A stretch of 64,000 bases of DNA from NCBI GenBank assembly GCA_014871385.1, contig CM026423.1, forward strand, positions 5,432,967 to 5,496,966. Direction: 5' to 3'. The translations under genes were made by a program, and so were the position numbers. Under the pieces are notes generated by a model. That model was not told the DNA's origin. It worked only from the letters and a program-made list of their open reading frames with translations, and did no database searches. Position 1 is the stretch's first letter; every line of letters starts with the position of its first letter. Origin of the DNA: Ceratodon purpureus. Taxonomy: Eukaryota > Streptophyta > Bryopsida > Pseudoditrichales > Ditrichaceae. This document shows positions 40,018 through 53,010 of this stretch, piece by piece.

Positions 40018-40200
40018 AACTCCCCCCTCCCACCCCCTCCCCCCCCGCAGCTCGCTTCCCCTGCGGCCCCCCCTCCTCCTCCCCCTCCCGCTCCCGCTTC
40101 TTCATCATCACAATCAACAAACAACAAACCTCTCCCTCCCTCTCCCTCTCCCTCTCCCTCTCCCTCTCTCCCCCTCGCCTAAAACCTCAAAACTACTCCA
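40018..40200 (-). promoter_or_regulatory. GA-rich 5' leader of the SIN3-like gene
   Basis: On the plus strand this is a pyrimidine-only tract with a CTCCCT microsatellite at about 40123-40170 and long C runs, so the SIN3 leader is GA-rich. GAGA-type leaders are common in plant housekeeping genes. The C/G runs also make this a likely place for sequencing or assembly length errors. Confidence 0.45.
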
Positions 40201-43200
40201 CACACCCTAATCGCAGTCCACCCTCCGCTGCAAGATCCGCGATTCTACCCAGCACCATTCATGAGAGGTTGTAGAAACTCCGCAGTCAGTCCGAGAACAA
40301 GCTCCTCGTCCTCCTCGTCGTGGTATCCACCATGCGCTCTCCTTGCGAGTGTTGTCGTGTGGAGCAGCGACCATGGCGATGGCGACGAGAGCTCGCAATA
40401 CAACTCCACCGGCGAAGACTGCAGACACAACACACATCAACAAACAAACAGCAACCTCGCTTGCTGCCTCCCTCGCTCCTACATATACTGCACTACCAAA
40501 GTCTCAGGCCATGGCCCATGCCATGAACTCTCTCGCCCCACCTTGCCAAAACGTAAAAGCTACGCCTCCAAAACGTAAACCAGACAAAAAGTAAAAGACG
40601 ACTCTGCTTTGTCACTGTGGAATGAAAGACTCTCTATTGGCTTTAAGAATTTAGTATTTGTTTCTTGGTGTTTTATTGGTGAGGTTTTTTTGGGCATATT
40701 GCTACTAAGGTAGATTGTTACGAACTCTTTAAATATTCTGTGCATATTTTTTTGATACAATATACATTTTATGTATTTATGAATATTTAACATTTTTTGA
40801 CCTTTATAAATGAAATTTCTTTTAATCACGAAAATTTAGATTTTCAAAATTTTAAGCTCCAAAAGAATTAATAATTTTTATCGTATTTTTTTTGGAATTC
40901 AAAATTGATATAGTTAATTCAAAAGTACATGAATGCATTATGTAAATTAAATATATTAACGTTTTTTCTTTTATAGAGATTTTATTATATGTACATTCAT
41001 ATTTTGCCCCCAAATAGAAAAGATAATAGTTTAAAAATATATCCTGATCCAATAATAAAACAAACCAAAATTCAGAGGTCATGACTTGGGGAGCAAAACA
41101 CATCAAAACAATCCCTTATTACTATGAAAATTAAAAATGCAAAACACACAAAACATATTTACAGTGTCTACTTTTTAACGGACGGCGATAGTTTTTTACT
41201 TTTGGTCTAATGTCTACTGGACATTGATTCAAAATACTTAACAAAAAGATACTTAATTTGCGCCAATATTCCACATCTAGAAACCGGAGTTCTTCTCACT
41301 ATAAGGTATCATTCCAACACACTTTTGTGCACATGATCGATGTGATTGAAAAGAAAGGCTCCAGCTCCTCTAAAGCATAAGGGTGGAAATTCACCCACTT
41401 CAACCACCAATACCCTCCAGTCCCTTCAGGGCACATAACTGTGAAGGCCGTGTCAAACTCACACAGTGAGACGTCAATTCCAGTTGAGGACCGGCCCCCA
41501 CGAACACCCGATTGAGAACCGCTCACCTACCCGCTAACCGATACCCACGCACTATTCATCCACGCCGAGCAGAACGCTAATCATCCATCCACAACACAAA
41601 CGCCCGACGAAACACGTCACGACTCCGGAGATCGAAAAGACCGGCCTCGTAACGGACCGGGAGTACTATCTCCCCCTCCCGTACATTCCACCAGTGCAAA
41701 TGTACCCCATCAGTAGATCCGTCCACGTGACGCTTTCCATGCAAATAAGACGCCGTCTGTCTGTGCATGAGTGCAGATCCGCATTTATGGAGAGTCATCA
41801 ATTTGCCCACAAGTTGGCTGTCGCGCAGATCAGATCATGTTTCAAATGCTGCGTCGAATGGGATGAGCGTAAGGTACTTATCTGAACCCGAGTACACGAC
41901 TCGGAAGCTGGAGGATCAGGAAGGAATCGAAGAAGGAAGAAGAAGGGAGAAGAATTATTCAACTGTGGTCGGAAGGAATCTAGATGGCCGGCGTGGTTGG
42001 CAAGTCATTTGATTCGACCCAGTGGGCATGCAAGTTCATCCTCATCTAGATTCCAGCTTCTCCGTTTTCAGTTTTCGTAAAATGTTTCATGAATATGGAT
42101 GGTGAGAATATATCCAGGCAGAGATAGGTCATGTGGGTCTGTGACGTAGAGAGTAGTAGTAATCTGAATTCTATCTGGACTCATTGTTGGGCATGTTGGT
42201 TGGCCGGTACTCTTGCCCAGTGAGTAGCTAGATTCTTCGGGAGTTGATCATTATCGCTTCTGTTGTGGTTGTTACTGGAAAACAAGCATCGATCGAAAGT
42301 TGAAAGGAGGAGAACAAGTCTGGTCTTGTGAATGAAGTTGCGTCTGTTTGTTTGTTTGTTCTAGCACTGAGCATTTGTTTCATTCCAGCACTTAGCATAT
42401 GTCCAGGGTCTGTTTGTTCTGAGCATATGTCCAGAGGAGAGTGGTTAGTGGTATGGAACTACTGCCCCTTTCGAGAATAGTTGCAGAAACAGTTTGCAGT
42501 CCACTTGGTCTCCACTGGTGCAGCTGGAAGGTGGATTGGTGGTTAGTTTACACTGCGTCAGGTGTGATTTTTTTCATCACTGGGTGCTTGTGTTGCTTGT
42601 GAGTTTTTTGTAAAATGGGAGGTTTTGGAGAAAGGTGTGAATTTCGCGTTTGATGTTTGGGTGGGGTTTAGGGTTGAAGGGTTTAGGGCTTGGGTTTCGA
42701 TTGCGTGTTGTGAACTGCTCATTCGGAAAGTTAATGTGGGGTTCTTGTGAGAGCCTTTTTGGTTGCATGGTTTGATGAGAAATTGTCATATCTAATGATT
42801 GACAAGAATGACTAGCATCTACAATGAACTGTTGAGGTTTCTGCGTGAACGCCGGATTTCGGGGTTTGAGGAGTGAGAGTATCCTTGTCAGGAATTTTCG
42901 CTGGATAATTATATGCTAAGGAAGGTCGCTTGCGCTAAATTAAGAGCTGAAATAATGACCGTTTTCCAGTTTCCATGGCCATGATTGGTTTTTTATGGTT
43001 GGTAGTACTGTTTTGGCCCGATCTATTATAAAGATCGGTGATGTTTTTCCTCGGCGACGAGAAGCTCAGGAGACTTGAATGTGCAGGCGTGCATTCGATC
43101 AAGTTCGGAGGAGCGTGGAATGTCGTTCTTGTATACCTCAAAACTTGGTGCTTGTGGTCGAGTAACTCGAAGTCTTGGTCTTCAGACAGAATTGTGTTGT

Positions 43201-44750
43201 TAAGTGAACTGTCCAGATGTTGTAGTGAGGGGGAGAAGTTTTTTCCAACACTTTTGAATGTGAATTGCAGTCCATTAGGAAATGAATAGCAATCATATTG
43301 CCGCTACAGTGGCGTTGGCAGTACGGATGGGAGAAATAACTGCGTAACATAGTTGTTCCCAACACTTCGCCCACTTGTAATTGAGCAGTGTGAAGCGTTG
43401 CTAAGGTCTCACCCACGATGTGCGAGCCAGCGCACAGCTGTTCGCGTGGAAGAGGAAATGGGTGCTGCATTGATTCATCCAGTCAATGACTCAAATTATC
43501 AGGTTGTGTCACTCACTTCATAGAATGGCCATTACCTTTGGTACAAAGAACATTTTTTACGCCACCTCGTGCACGATTTCGTAAGATGACTTCCACAGGG
43601 ACCTGCCAGTCTCTTGTACTTGTGTAAGGTGTTCATTTATTGCATGGCAATACTATTATATTCAAACTGTTCAGACAAGGCTACTACATTTGAACTACCG
43701 GCACTCTAGAAAAGGAAAGCCTACCCGTTAGTTCTTTTTTCATTTCTAAGTTTGTCTGATCTTGGTTTAGATTATAAGCTAAAATATTTTGGGCTAGAGG
43801 TTTATACGCTCGAATGGTGCGCACTGTGGTTGGCATTGGGTTTGTCAATGTCTCAAACATATTTTACTGATGAGAGTTCTCATTTAATTGATTTGATAGG
43901 AGGGCTAACATCAGGAGCATAATATGCAGATCAGGCAAAGCCTGTGAGGCATGTTATTCCCATGTTGCACCCTAGCACCATCTCATACAGTTACGAGCTG
44001 CTTCGTCGAGTGACGTTACATGATGAATTCGGTTTTCTTTCTTTGTCCACTCACAATCTTTCAATAAACAAAACTCTGATAACAATAAACAGTAAGGCGT
44101 GCATTTTGACAAAAGTGGTAACAGACTGAAGTCACCTCACTTCAGTAATTTAACATGATTCGTACGAGATACCGGTAGACAGGTAACTCCCCGTAACACT
44201 CGCACTCCTTCAGCCTAGTAGGTTAAACCCACATGCTCATTGCATGAATTGAAGGAATGAGATCAGAAATACTCAGTGCTGGTAAGATTTTTGTTTGAGA
44301 TCTCAGCAAAACTGGTTTTTATTAACATGTCTTACCCTTGCCTTGACCATGAAAACCTCAGAAAGTATTCTTCAGAGGCTCTGAGTTGCTCATTATTGAT
44401 GATTCCTGAATCCAACTGATGTTCAACAAGGCACAAATGGAAAGTTTTCTCTGGTCTTGTGACCCCGTCCCTAGTGCTGTCATTCTATGCCCCTGCATTG
44501 ACGGATTCGAAGTGATATCTAGATTCAAATTGTTGCCTTAGTCATTGCCAATTGGAGCTCGCGCTGGAGATGATTCTCCAGCAGCAATGCAACCACCCTT
44601 CATACTGCGATAATTTCGAACTCCACCAAGATTTCTGCTCAGTTAAACCTGTGTTTGTTCTTCAGTCAGTGTTTCTTTGTACCAATATTTTTTCAGTCCA
44701 TTTACGAAGAGAGTATCATACATCGCGATCTCGAATCTTTGTACCTACTC
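40201..44750. other. Intergenic region, unresolved coding-looking fragments
   Basis: 40580-41280 is plain AT-rich DNA. At 41299-41810 the reverse strand has two short frames that look partly protein-like (one with GGYWWLKWVNFHPYALEELE, one with EIVLPVRYEAGLFDLRSRD). They may be exon remnants of one gene, but I cannot identify them. From 42000 to 44550 I see only short frames without domains; a T/G-rich tract lies at 42340-42360. Confidence 0.3.
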
Positions 44751-44763
44751 GTTTGGAGTGGAG

Positions 44764-45050
44764 ATGGACATGACTAATTGTCCTGTTGATGACACACAGA
44801 CTGCGGTGTCTGATTTCGAACGCTTTGTAGGGATGGTTGGCACCGGATTCTGGAAAGCACCAGTAATACTCCAACAACTGAAGGATAGAGTGACATCAAA
44901 GATATTGAAGGTCACACTCACATACAGTAGTCGGAAGTGTACAGCATGGCATGACGTGCTATTTCGACCACATACAGAAGAAGTTGGAAGCAATATATCA
45001 ATATCAGTAGTAAAAGTTTGGGGAAACTCTGGACTCACCCACTGAAAGAA
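44764..45050 (+). pseudogene. Protein-kinase-like relic (activation-loop region)
   Basis: The frame contains FERFVGMVGTGFWKAPVILQ followed by QLKDRV, resembling kinase subdomain VIII (GTxxWxAPE) of plant TKL-type kinases, with the conserved Glu of APE replaced by Val. In another frame shortly downstream, HGMTCYFDHIQKKLEA resembles subdomain IX (GMTCYE). The required frame change and lost residues indicate a decayed copy. No other kinase subdomain is visible nearby. Confidence 0.35.
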
Positions 45051-45873
45051 TTTCAAGTTGCCATTTACTCCCGAAGTAAGGTGAAATCAATGGAATGTTC
45101 CACCCATTTCATGAAAGTTCCTTTGCTTTCAATGCTTTTCCTACATAATTTCTTTGCCTCTACAATCCGCAGTTTCCACTCGACCATATCCGGTAACATC
45201 TTTGAGTAATTTCTCGGTCGACAATACCAGTGCTCGACAACTGGTCCTAGAAAAGTTGAAGTTGATGTAAAAGCCCTTCCGTTTGATGAAATCGCAAATG
45301 CCGAAATAGGAGATTGCTATCAAGTCAGATAGCCGGAATGCGTCTGGAATTGCAAGTTCCTGACTCGATGCATGGAAACTGAGAATTGTGCATAGAAATC
45401 TAGTGCTTGCAGCACTGAGAATGGCGTAATTGCTTCTCCTCACCAGTTTGTGCTATGCTACGGCCTTGTTGCACAGACTGAACCTGCAATTCCAAAAATC
45501 TTTATCAGTGACCTAAGAAGTAGAAACAACTAAGGCTTTGAAAAGCTGAGGATATCCATATACTGCCTATTGTAACAAGCAGATCAAACGACTCGATGAG
45601 GTTAAGGAAACTCCATTGCTTTATCACCAAAAGAACCACAATAAAAGAACATCTAATACCACATGATACGGAATGTGATCGAAGTGGCTACCTCTGCAAT
45701 GCAATCGTCTATCTTCAACAACCATCAAAAAACAAAACCAGAATTTGGGATAGTTTTTTCTTTCAGATAATTATTTGAACAAGCCCGCATTCAAATCCGT
45801 GCTTAAAATTTCCAAAAAGGGCATTTGAAATCTAAAGGCAAAAATAGGATCTGTGGAGTTTCGAATGTCTCAT

Positions 45874-48800
45874 TTAACTTATGACCAAATCATGCCAAAA
45901 GCATGACCGTATGAGGAGTGTTGGGAGCCAACCAGGGAGTGATGCTACACAGCAAAAACTGCGGTCATCCACGTGCTCTATGTCAAGCCCAAGCATCCAT
46001 GACCCAACTGAAATATCCTCATTCTTGTATGCATGTAAAGAAGCACTGCACACAACGCCAGCACAAATTTCAAAGCACAGTTCCTCTTGCCCACGAGAAA
46101 ACGTCACTCAAAAGAGGTAAAAATAATTTTACTGTGTAGTAATTTGCTAAAAGAGCTCTACCCTCTGCAAGAATCAGTACCTATTTATGTTGATGTATTG
46201 AGCCAACGCCTTTGAAAGGCAGTAAATTTGACCAGATGCATGAAGATAGTATCTGCAAGATCGCAACATGAGAAACGAAACTTAAGGACTTCATGAAACA
46301 AACATGGATTTTCCAAGTGTTAATGTTAAAAGATCACCAAAATGAGGAAGTCCCAGGTTCTCAAAGCGTTGAATGGCACTTGGCTAATAAATCTATTTAT
46401 TGACAAAAGCCTGAGTAGAAAGATTGGCGTTGGTGAAGGGCCTCACTGTGATTTCTCGTTCCCAAACTTCCACCATTCTGGTTCATACCATTGTGAAGAC
46501 CTGAAGAATACCACGAAAACTTCTTCACAAACAAAATAAACCATATATATGAAACAGACATTTGCCTTCTTGTCTATGTTTGCCCAAATTTAAGCTAGAT
46601 ACATCATCAAGGGGTTGCACCTGCATTGCAACCGCGTTTGCATTGACAGTGTGAACATTTGAATCTATATAATACTCGCCTAGTCAAAACTCCTTAGACA
46701 TGACATCAATAGCAACGATTCAGGTTTGGAACTACCGCTACAATCTAGAGAAAATTGAATAATCTATCAACCTGATGAAATTTCAAGAACAAGTAAGCAG
46801 GCATACATGGCTCTCTAATCAGTTCAATTATGCGTAATTCTTTGAGCAAGGGATGAGACAAAAGATTTTAAGAACGAGTTTGACTAGATATGCCTGGAGC
46901 TGACTTACGAATCACTCACAACTTCACCAGATTTCAAGCAGCCCAAATAGACACGAGGTGTGTCCCTGTATTTGGCCAAGGTGGTACCTAACATATCTGC
47001 TCATGTGCCCCAGACCCAAAACCACAGAAGATTTCAGTTTGTACACAAACAACACATATGCATTATTGCTGCGACTTAAATCTAAAACAACATTCGATAG
47101 TCAAAAATACGAGAAAGGCACAAATTGTCTTCTTAAAGCATGGACTACTATGGATGCCCAAAAAACAGAGTGATGCAAATGGAATGCACATGTGCTTACC
47201 AATGTTGACAAATATGTCATCATCAACCTTCACGTAAAAATCCGAATCCCATTGCTTCACTGCAGTGCTGAAGTAGGATTTTGACTTCAGTGACAGAGAG
47301 TCGTCACTTTCCACATGGTCCTCCTGTTTAAACAGAAGTAGCAGTTCGATAACATGAGAAAACGAGAGAAAAACGCTTCAAAAGAAAGAAAAAAAATCGC
47401 AGGCACAAACAAGGAAGATAATTCTTGTAGCTGAATATCCAAAATCTATAAACCACAAACTTAGCAATTAAAACTCTCACTACAACAAGGCAGTGCACAA
47501 ACGACAAACAATTCTTAAAGTCCACAAGCTCAGAAACACGAATTTCACATATGCAAGTTCTAATGACAGTGAATAAGGTATAGTTTTCGGAACACTCTAG
47601 AATTGAAAAATGCAGTTGGAATGATACAAAGGCATACCAAGAGAAGAAAGTCATCATGTTCAGCCTTTTCAACGTCCAGTCGTCGATCAGTCATGTCACC
47701 TCTGTTGGCACTGCCCAATCCAACGAAGAAATTCCGTCTCAAAATTTGTAGTCCTATGTACCTAGCAGTGTCATTTCTATGACATTTTGCTGTTCTTTCT
47801 ATGATAATTTTAAATGGAAATGAACACAATAGCAAAAGGAGAAGACTACTACTACTTATACCTTCGGCCAATTATGAATCGTATGATGATTCCTTCATCT
47901 CGCTCAAGATCCTTTAATGCCTCACCTATGCAGACCAAGTAATCTCGAATTAATCCTACACTAACTTTTATTAACCTGTCATCTTAGATAGACCTTGCAT
48001 TAACATACCAAGACTCAAAATTTTGAGAATAATATGCTGGCTAACCAAAAAACTGAGTTGTTAAGACATTGAGGCTATAAGAACTTAAACAGGCTGGTGT
48101 GGTTTTGACAAGAAGGATATGAAAACTACCTTTGGGCATCCAGGTATTCCTTATAGCATCCCGCCTAAACTTATTACCAAAAGTTGTCATAATGCCCACA
48201 ACAGCATGTAATCGATGATTGACTGTGGTGGCGTTTGCAAAGCCCACTGGCTTTAGCCCAAATCCGTGGCTCTTTGCCGCTGTCAACTCCATCTCTAATG
48301 CTGTTAACTTCTTGCTTTGGTCTCTGCATAATGAGGGAAAGAAAATACGACGTAAGGAAAACCCATGCTCGATATCTAAGAATTAAGTAACCTCAAACAT
48401 CCAAATGTATATCCATGCTCACGATCATCTGAGGCCCAACGATATTCAAATAGCACATGTGATCCACGAGAGTATGCAATGACACACTTACTTGCAATTC
48501 AAGGCCTTGAGCTGCTCCTCAACAGATAAATGAAAAATGTCTCTGTTCTGAACTCAAACAAGAAAGACAGGTTCTTGTTAAGAAGAAATTTTAATAGAGA
48601 ATTTCATTGTGAAATAAGCAAGTCTAGGAACTAAAAATCACATCATAGTGTAAGTGATCATCAAATTAACAACTCTACAAAATTGCGAGGGTTTTTGGAA
48701 ACACAACAGAAGAAGTGGAGGTAAAACCAGCTGTAATTTGCGTTTGTGAGATACTTTGACAAGATACGCCCTGGTTTCTGCATCCTCCCATAATCTACAC

Positions 48801-49678
48801 ATTAAAACAAATTAGAAAATTAAAGCGTCAGTCAGTAAGCTCTTGAAAAGACAACATTGTGAAGGACATACGTGAACGTGGTACCATGGCAGCAAAGCCT
48901 TGTGACTTAGAACAGTCTTGGAGGCACCCTAAATCCTAAACTCAATAGCCAATTGTGTCTGCTACTTGCAGGAGGAATCGCTTAATCTTGTAGACACCCA
49001 CTCATAAATCTGTTCGATCCAGTTTCATAAGGGTTTGCTCCAAAGCGACTCAAACTTGAAACAGAAAAAATCCCAGCTTTCTCCATCAAATAAACCCTCT
49101 CCTTTCAACATAAAAATCAGGAACGGAATTTCAATACCAGAAAAATATCAACCATAACATACAACACTAGCCCTTCCGGAGCCGCTTGAACAGACAAAAC
49201 ACCTTCATGCCAGCTGCCGTGTCACATGAAATGCTTGCAACTCCCATGTTGAGTTAAAGAAAATGTGTCACCACATGAAATGCTATCCTATTCGAAATCC
49301 ATAAAAACAAAGAAGCTCAAAAAACTTCATTACAAACTCCAATCACACAATCTACAGTCCCCAGTAAGCATGGATCAGCAAAAACCCAATTCATCGCACT
49401 ATTACTCATATCAACAAAGGCAAAAATAAATTAAAAAATTAAAAATATTGTCACTAAGTGCCAAGAAATGAGAAAGACAGTTCCAACCTGCCAGCAACGT
49501 AGAAGCAGGCCAGAAGTGAAAGCAGTAGCAAAACCAGCATGATCATGTTGCTCCGGATGTTTCCAGAAGATTGGTAACTGGACCCAAATCCTCGCAGCTG
49601 CAGAGAAGCATGACTCCCCCTCCATTGCATCCCTCCATTGCTAATTCCCATCGGCACCACCATTCCACCTCTTCTCAC
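45874..49678 (-). CDS. HPGT: GT31 beta-1,3-galactosyltransferase, hydroxyproline O-galactosyltransferase type
   Basis: Eleven exons with consistent phases on the minus strand: 49678-49488, 48794 to about 48755 (end uncertain; 48728 also possible), 48547-48492, 48323-48130, 47925-47862, 47710-47638, 47323-47200, 46987-46909, 46500-46447, 46252-46181 and 46045-45874 (stop TAA). The product is about 372-381 residues. A type II membrane anchor lies at residues 45-61 ([17 protein letters not shown]), then a stem (RLWEDAE), the start of the GT31 domain ([20 protein letters not shown]), the DxD-type metal-binding motif [32 protein letters not shown] and [19 protein letters not shown]. Family members add galactose to hydroxyproline of arabinogalactan proteins in the Golgi. 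No in-frame stop is present in the exons. The 5' exon is duplicated in inverted orientation at 54203. Confidence 0.9.
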
Positions 49679-50060
49679 ATACTCCTCTGCAACAATACCA
49701 ACACCAACACTCCTCTCACCTCAACTCCCTCCAGAAAACTCCTCACTCTTCTCTAACTCAGCTCCCTCTTTCATTCTTGTCCTCACTCAACTCACCCAGC
49801 CACCCAACTTGCAGGCTAACTGATTCCACCATGGCCATTAATTACAAGTCTGCAATGTATTTATTCTTGATGCAGGCTCCTCAGCCCAAAAGTGGCACCT
49901 TTGGAGCACAATGATGGAGAAAAATGCACTGATTTCAGTATTCTGGTCAACATAGTTTCTGTGGAGTGTGATTGTAAAGAATTGGAGCTTGCAACCCTAA
50001 TTCGGTGCTTTGATGATGATGAGGAGGAGGAGGAGGAGGGGTGCCAAGTGCACAAGTGCA
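49430..50060. repeat. Inverted duplication, left arm (GT31 exon 1 and upstream)
   Basis: This segment holds GT31 exon 1, its 5' flank and a GAT/GAG trinucleotide tract at 50010-50038. Its reverse complement recurs at 53576-54480. Conserved blocks include the signal-anchor coding sequence, the 'accaacaccaacactcctct' leader and the stretch around 'aatggagaaaaatgcactga'. Confidence 0.85.
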
Positions 50061-50349
50061 GTCTGTTTCACTTGTTCTATGCTTACCGACAAATGGGCTT
50101 CAGATGTTGACCCATTCCCATTTTCTTCAACAGTGATGAGCTCAAGAGCTCAGTTTTTGAAGGAGGGCCAGTTCACACCCAAAAACTTGGGAGGCAAAAA
50201 ACTTGGGCAGCAAAAAACTTGGGAGGCAAAAAACTTGGGCTCTTGAAAATATGGACTCAAGTGGTACCTTGTTCACGGATGAGGGCATTGTACTAGAAAT
50301 GGGTACCTTGTTCTTGGATTGGATGAGAGCATTGTAAATGGAGTTGTAA

Positions 50350-50799
50350 GAGCATCCCCAATCGGGCGCCATACAGCCATGCTAACGCAATATGCCGAGC
50401 CGCTAAAGAAAAAAAGACCCCAATAGTCTGTCCATTGTCCACGCTACCCTAGCGCGACCCCGCCATACAGCCCCGGTCACGTCAAATTTTCTCCATATGC
50501 CGGGAGATAATTTCGATACGCTAAGCAAACGGCAAACTAATAAATGCTTGCTTTAGCCCACGCATTGGCCAGGGCTTCCTGACACCAAGGGTCCACCATC
50601 GGACCCACACGCGCAAAGCGAAGCATAAGGCTGGCGTAGCCAACCCTCGACCACCACATCGGCACCGAGACTTGAACCCGAGACTCCCTCCACGTTAAAC
50701 CATTGGAGCGTTTCGCACGCTATAATGGCGTGCCACACCAAGTAGACTTGCCAAGAGCCGTTGGAGGGGCTGTTTGATGTGAAACGATTGGGGATGCCC
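50350..50799. mobile_element. PIF/Harbinger-like MITE with TAA target duplication
   Basis: A 450-bp element begins GAGCATCCCCAATCG and ends CGATTGGGGATGCCC, flanked by TAA at 50347-50349 and 50800-50802. The duplicated copy at about 56005 shows the unoccupied site as a single 'attgtaaggag', confirming the boundaries. A 3-bp TAA duplication fits the PIF/Harbinger (Tourist) group. Inside lies a tRNA B-box-like sequence (GGGTTCAAGTCTC on the minus strand, about 50667-50680), possibly a SINE fragment. No protein is encoded. Confidence 0.7.
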
Positions 50800-51023
50800 T
50801 AAGCGGAGTTGTGGTCTAAAGTATTAGTGTATTGTACATCCAAAAGGAAGGGTATTGGCCCATTGTAAAGCAATGATAACAATAAGAAGAGTAAAGTCCA
50901 AATAATAATTTAAAATAAAGTGAAATTATAAAAGTCATGGCTATGAAGATTTATTTTCAGAAAATAGTTTATTTTAAAAGATCTAGTGTTATTTTTCCAC
51001 CAATTGAAAGGGAATATTTTTAA

Positions 51024-51861
51024 CCCCTAAAACATCAACTCAACAAAAATGGTATGATTTAGGATCCGGTCAGGCTCCACATAAGTCAATTTTTATAGGA
51101 TGAAGCTGTAATTTTGGCACAATATAGACAATTATCATGTCTTTCTAACAAGACCATTCATGCTTCAAAATTCTTCACACTTTAAGAGATATACGCAGTC
51201 AAAGTTTGAAACCACTATTCGGGTATACTAAAATCTGCCCAAAACTTCACTATATGCTCAAAATTTGCCCAAAATTAATTAGACTACAGAAACTCCAGAA
51301 ATTCACCAAAATTTGAGATTTTACTTTTTTTCAAAGTTTTGTTTGTTGTACATGAAAATACAATTTGAAGGCATGATCTTACCGCTTGGATTTTCAATCC
51401 AATATTTCTCCATATGCCTTTTTTATTATCATAGACCGGCCTTTGTATTTGAATTTTAGCATACCTCCATGTAAAAAATCAAGCATTTCTTTTTGGTTTT
51501 ATAGGTCGTACGAGGGAAAAAAGTGCATGGACATATTTTTAACCCACCTAGAAACAAGAATTTGAAGAGCCTCACATCAAATTTGCTTTTGAAATTGGTC
51601 TTTTTGGCTCACGAAACACTTAGAACCCATTTTGCAACAAGGGAAAAAAAAACTTTCTTTCTAATTCAGAACATTACGATCTCACAAATGGTAAGGATTT
51701 TGAATCCAAGATTTGGTGTACATATACATGTACAAATAAGGTATTAGATCCTACGGTTATTTCCCCCCAAAATACATCAAAACTTGAAAACTTACACCTT
51801 GGATTGAAAGAGTCTACTTTTGAAGGTTTTCAGCAATTTTGAGGCCTTTCAACTTTAGGGG
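51024..51861 (-). mobile_element. piggyBac-like MITE, copy 2
   Basis: An 838-bp element with TTAA on both sides (51020-51023 and 51862-51865), starting CCCCTAAA and ending TTTAGGGG. Its reverse complement aligns along its length with 1602-2458. The equivalent place in the direct duplication (about 56216-56262) lacks it and has a long T run followed by a single TTAA, consistent with an empty site. Confidence 0.75.
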
Positions 51862-53010
51862 TTAATGTATAATTAATACTTTGAAATAAAACCATTAAAA
51901 GTACATAATATCTGTATAATGTGGATATAAAAAATAATTCAATTTTAGAAGTTGATTGGCAATTTTACATTTGTTGTAAGCATGTGAATATGGAATGCCC
52001 TAAAATAGCTATTTTATTAATTATGGTCTGGGTGTGAATACAAAATGTTCTTTGGTACGGAAAAAAATCCACTATGAATATAAGTCATTTTATGATTTTT
52101 TCACAATTTATAGAAATGAAAAGTTTGCTATGGGCCATTTTCTTGAAGTCTAAAATTACAGATATTTATTATTATGTCAAATTAATACTTATTAAAACTA
52201 AAATTGAGCCAAGTCTGCGTTGTTTATAAAGTAGGAATCATTGTTGAGGATGGACACTAGTAATCCTCCAAAATTGTCATTTTTTGTTTTTTTTTAAATC
52301 GACGCCTTAACTTGGAATTGAGAATACTTCCATTGATGAATATTATGATTTTGAGTCCATGGCATGGTGAAGCCTTTTAAACTCCATGTAATATTAATAA
52401 AAAATAATTTAAAAACTGAATATATCAAATTATTCAATAAAATATTTTTAAAACATAGGTTTCAGAAGTAATTATATAATGATAAGAAATTAGAAAACAG
52501 CCAAGGATGCAAAAGCAACATGTCAAACAGTGGCAAAGCTGCTAAAAATAACTTCAAATAGTCAATACTTACCATCATGTTAAGTAAAATTTACATGTTT
52601 TGTAGTAATTGGAATGTTTCCACTCTTTTGATGGGCTTGAGGTCGAAAGTGAAGTTTGAATTCAAATTAATGTAATTTTTATGAATTATTGTTTTGGAAA
52701 TTTGGTAACATATATTAAATTAATGCTAAATAAATGGTAATGTACCTACTATCTCATTGGAAGTTTGGAATCTAGTTTTTTTTTTTTTTTTAAATCAATA
52801 AAAGAAGCTTTAAATTCATTCCAAAAAAGATAGATGAATTTCAAGACATCCCCAATGTCTTAAATTCTATTTTATTGCGTTAGAAATTCAATTACAACAT
52901 GTGTCATGTTTTTTACATGTTTTCTAATCTATTCCTTACATATTTATTACATGTTTCTTACTATCACAACTTGATTAATAAGCAAGATTATAGGAATTAT
53001 TTACTTGGCC

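Larger units (their letters stand above)
50180..53010. repeat. Direct duplication copy A (with two MITE insertions)
   Basis: Matches 55840-57450 in the same orientation with moderate divergence: 'ttgggaggcaaaaaacttgg' at the start, 'ccttgttcttggattggatg', 'taaaagtacataatat', and 'ttatttacttgg' at the end. Copy A is longer because it contains the elements at 50350-50799 and 51024-51861, which are absent from copy B. No gene is supported in it. Confidence 0.75.

Noticed and set aside
38379..40210. Long plus-strand frames opposite the SIN3-like gene
   Set aside because: They are Ser/Leu/Pro-rich shadows of the charged RE/KE coding repeat and the PAH exons on the minus strand.
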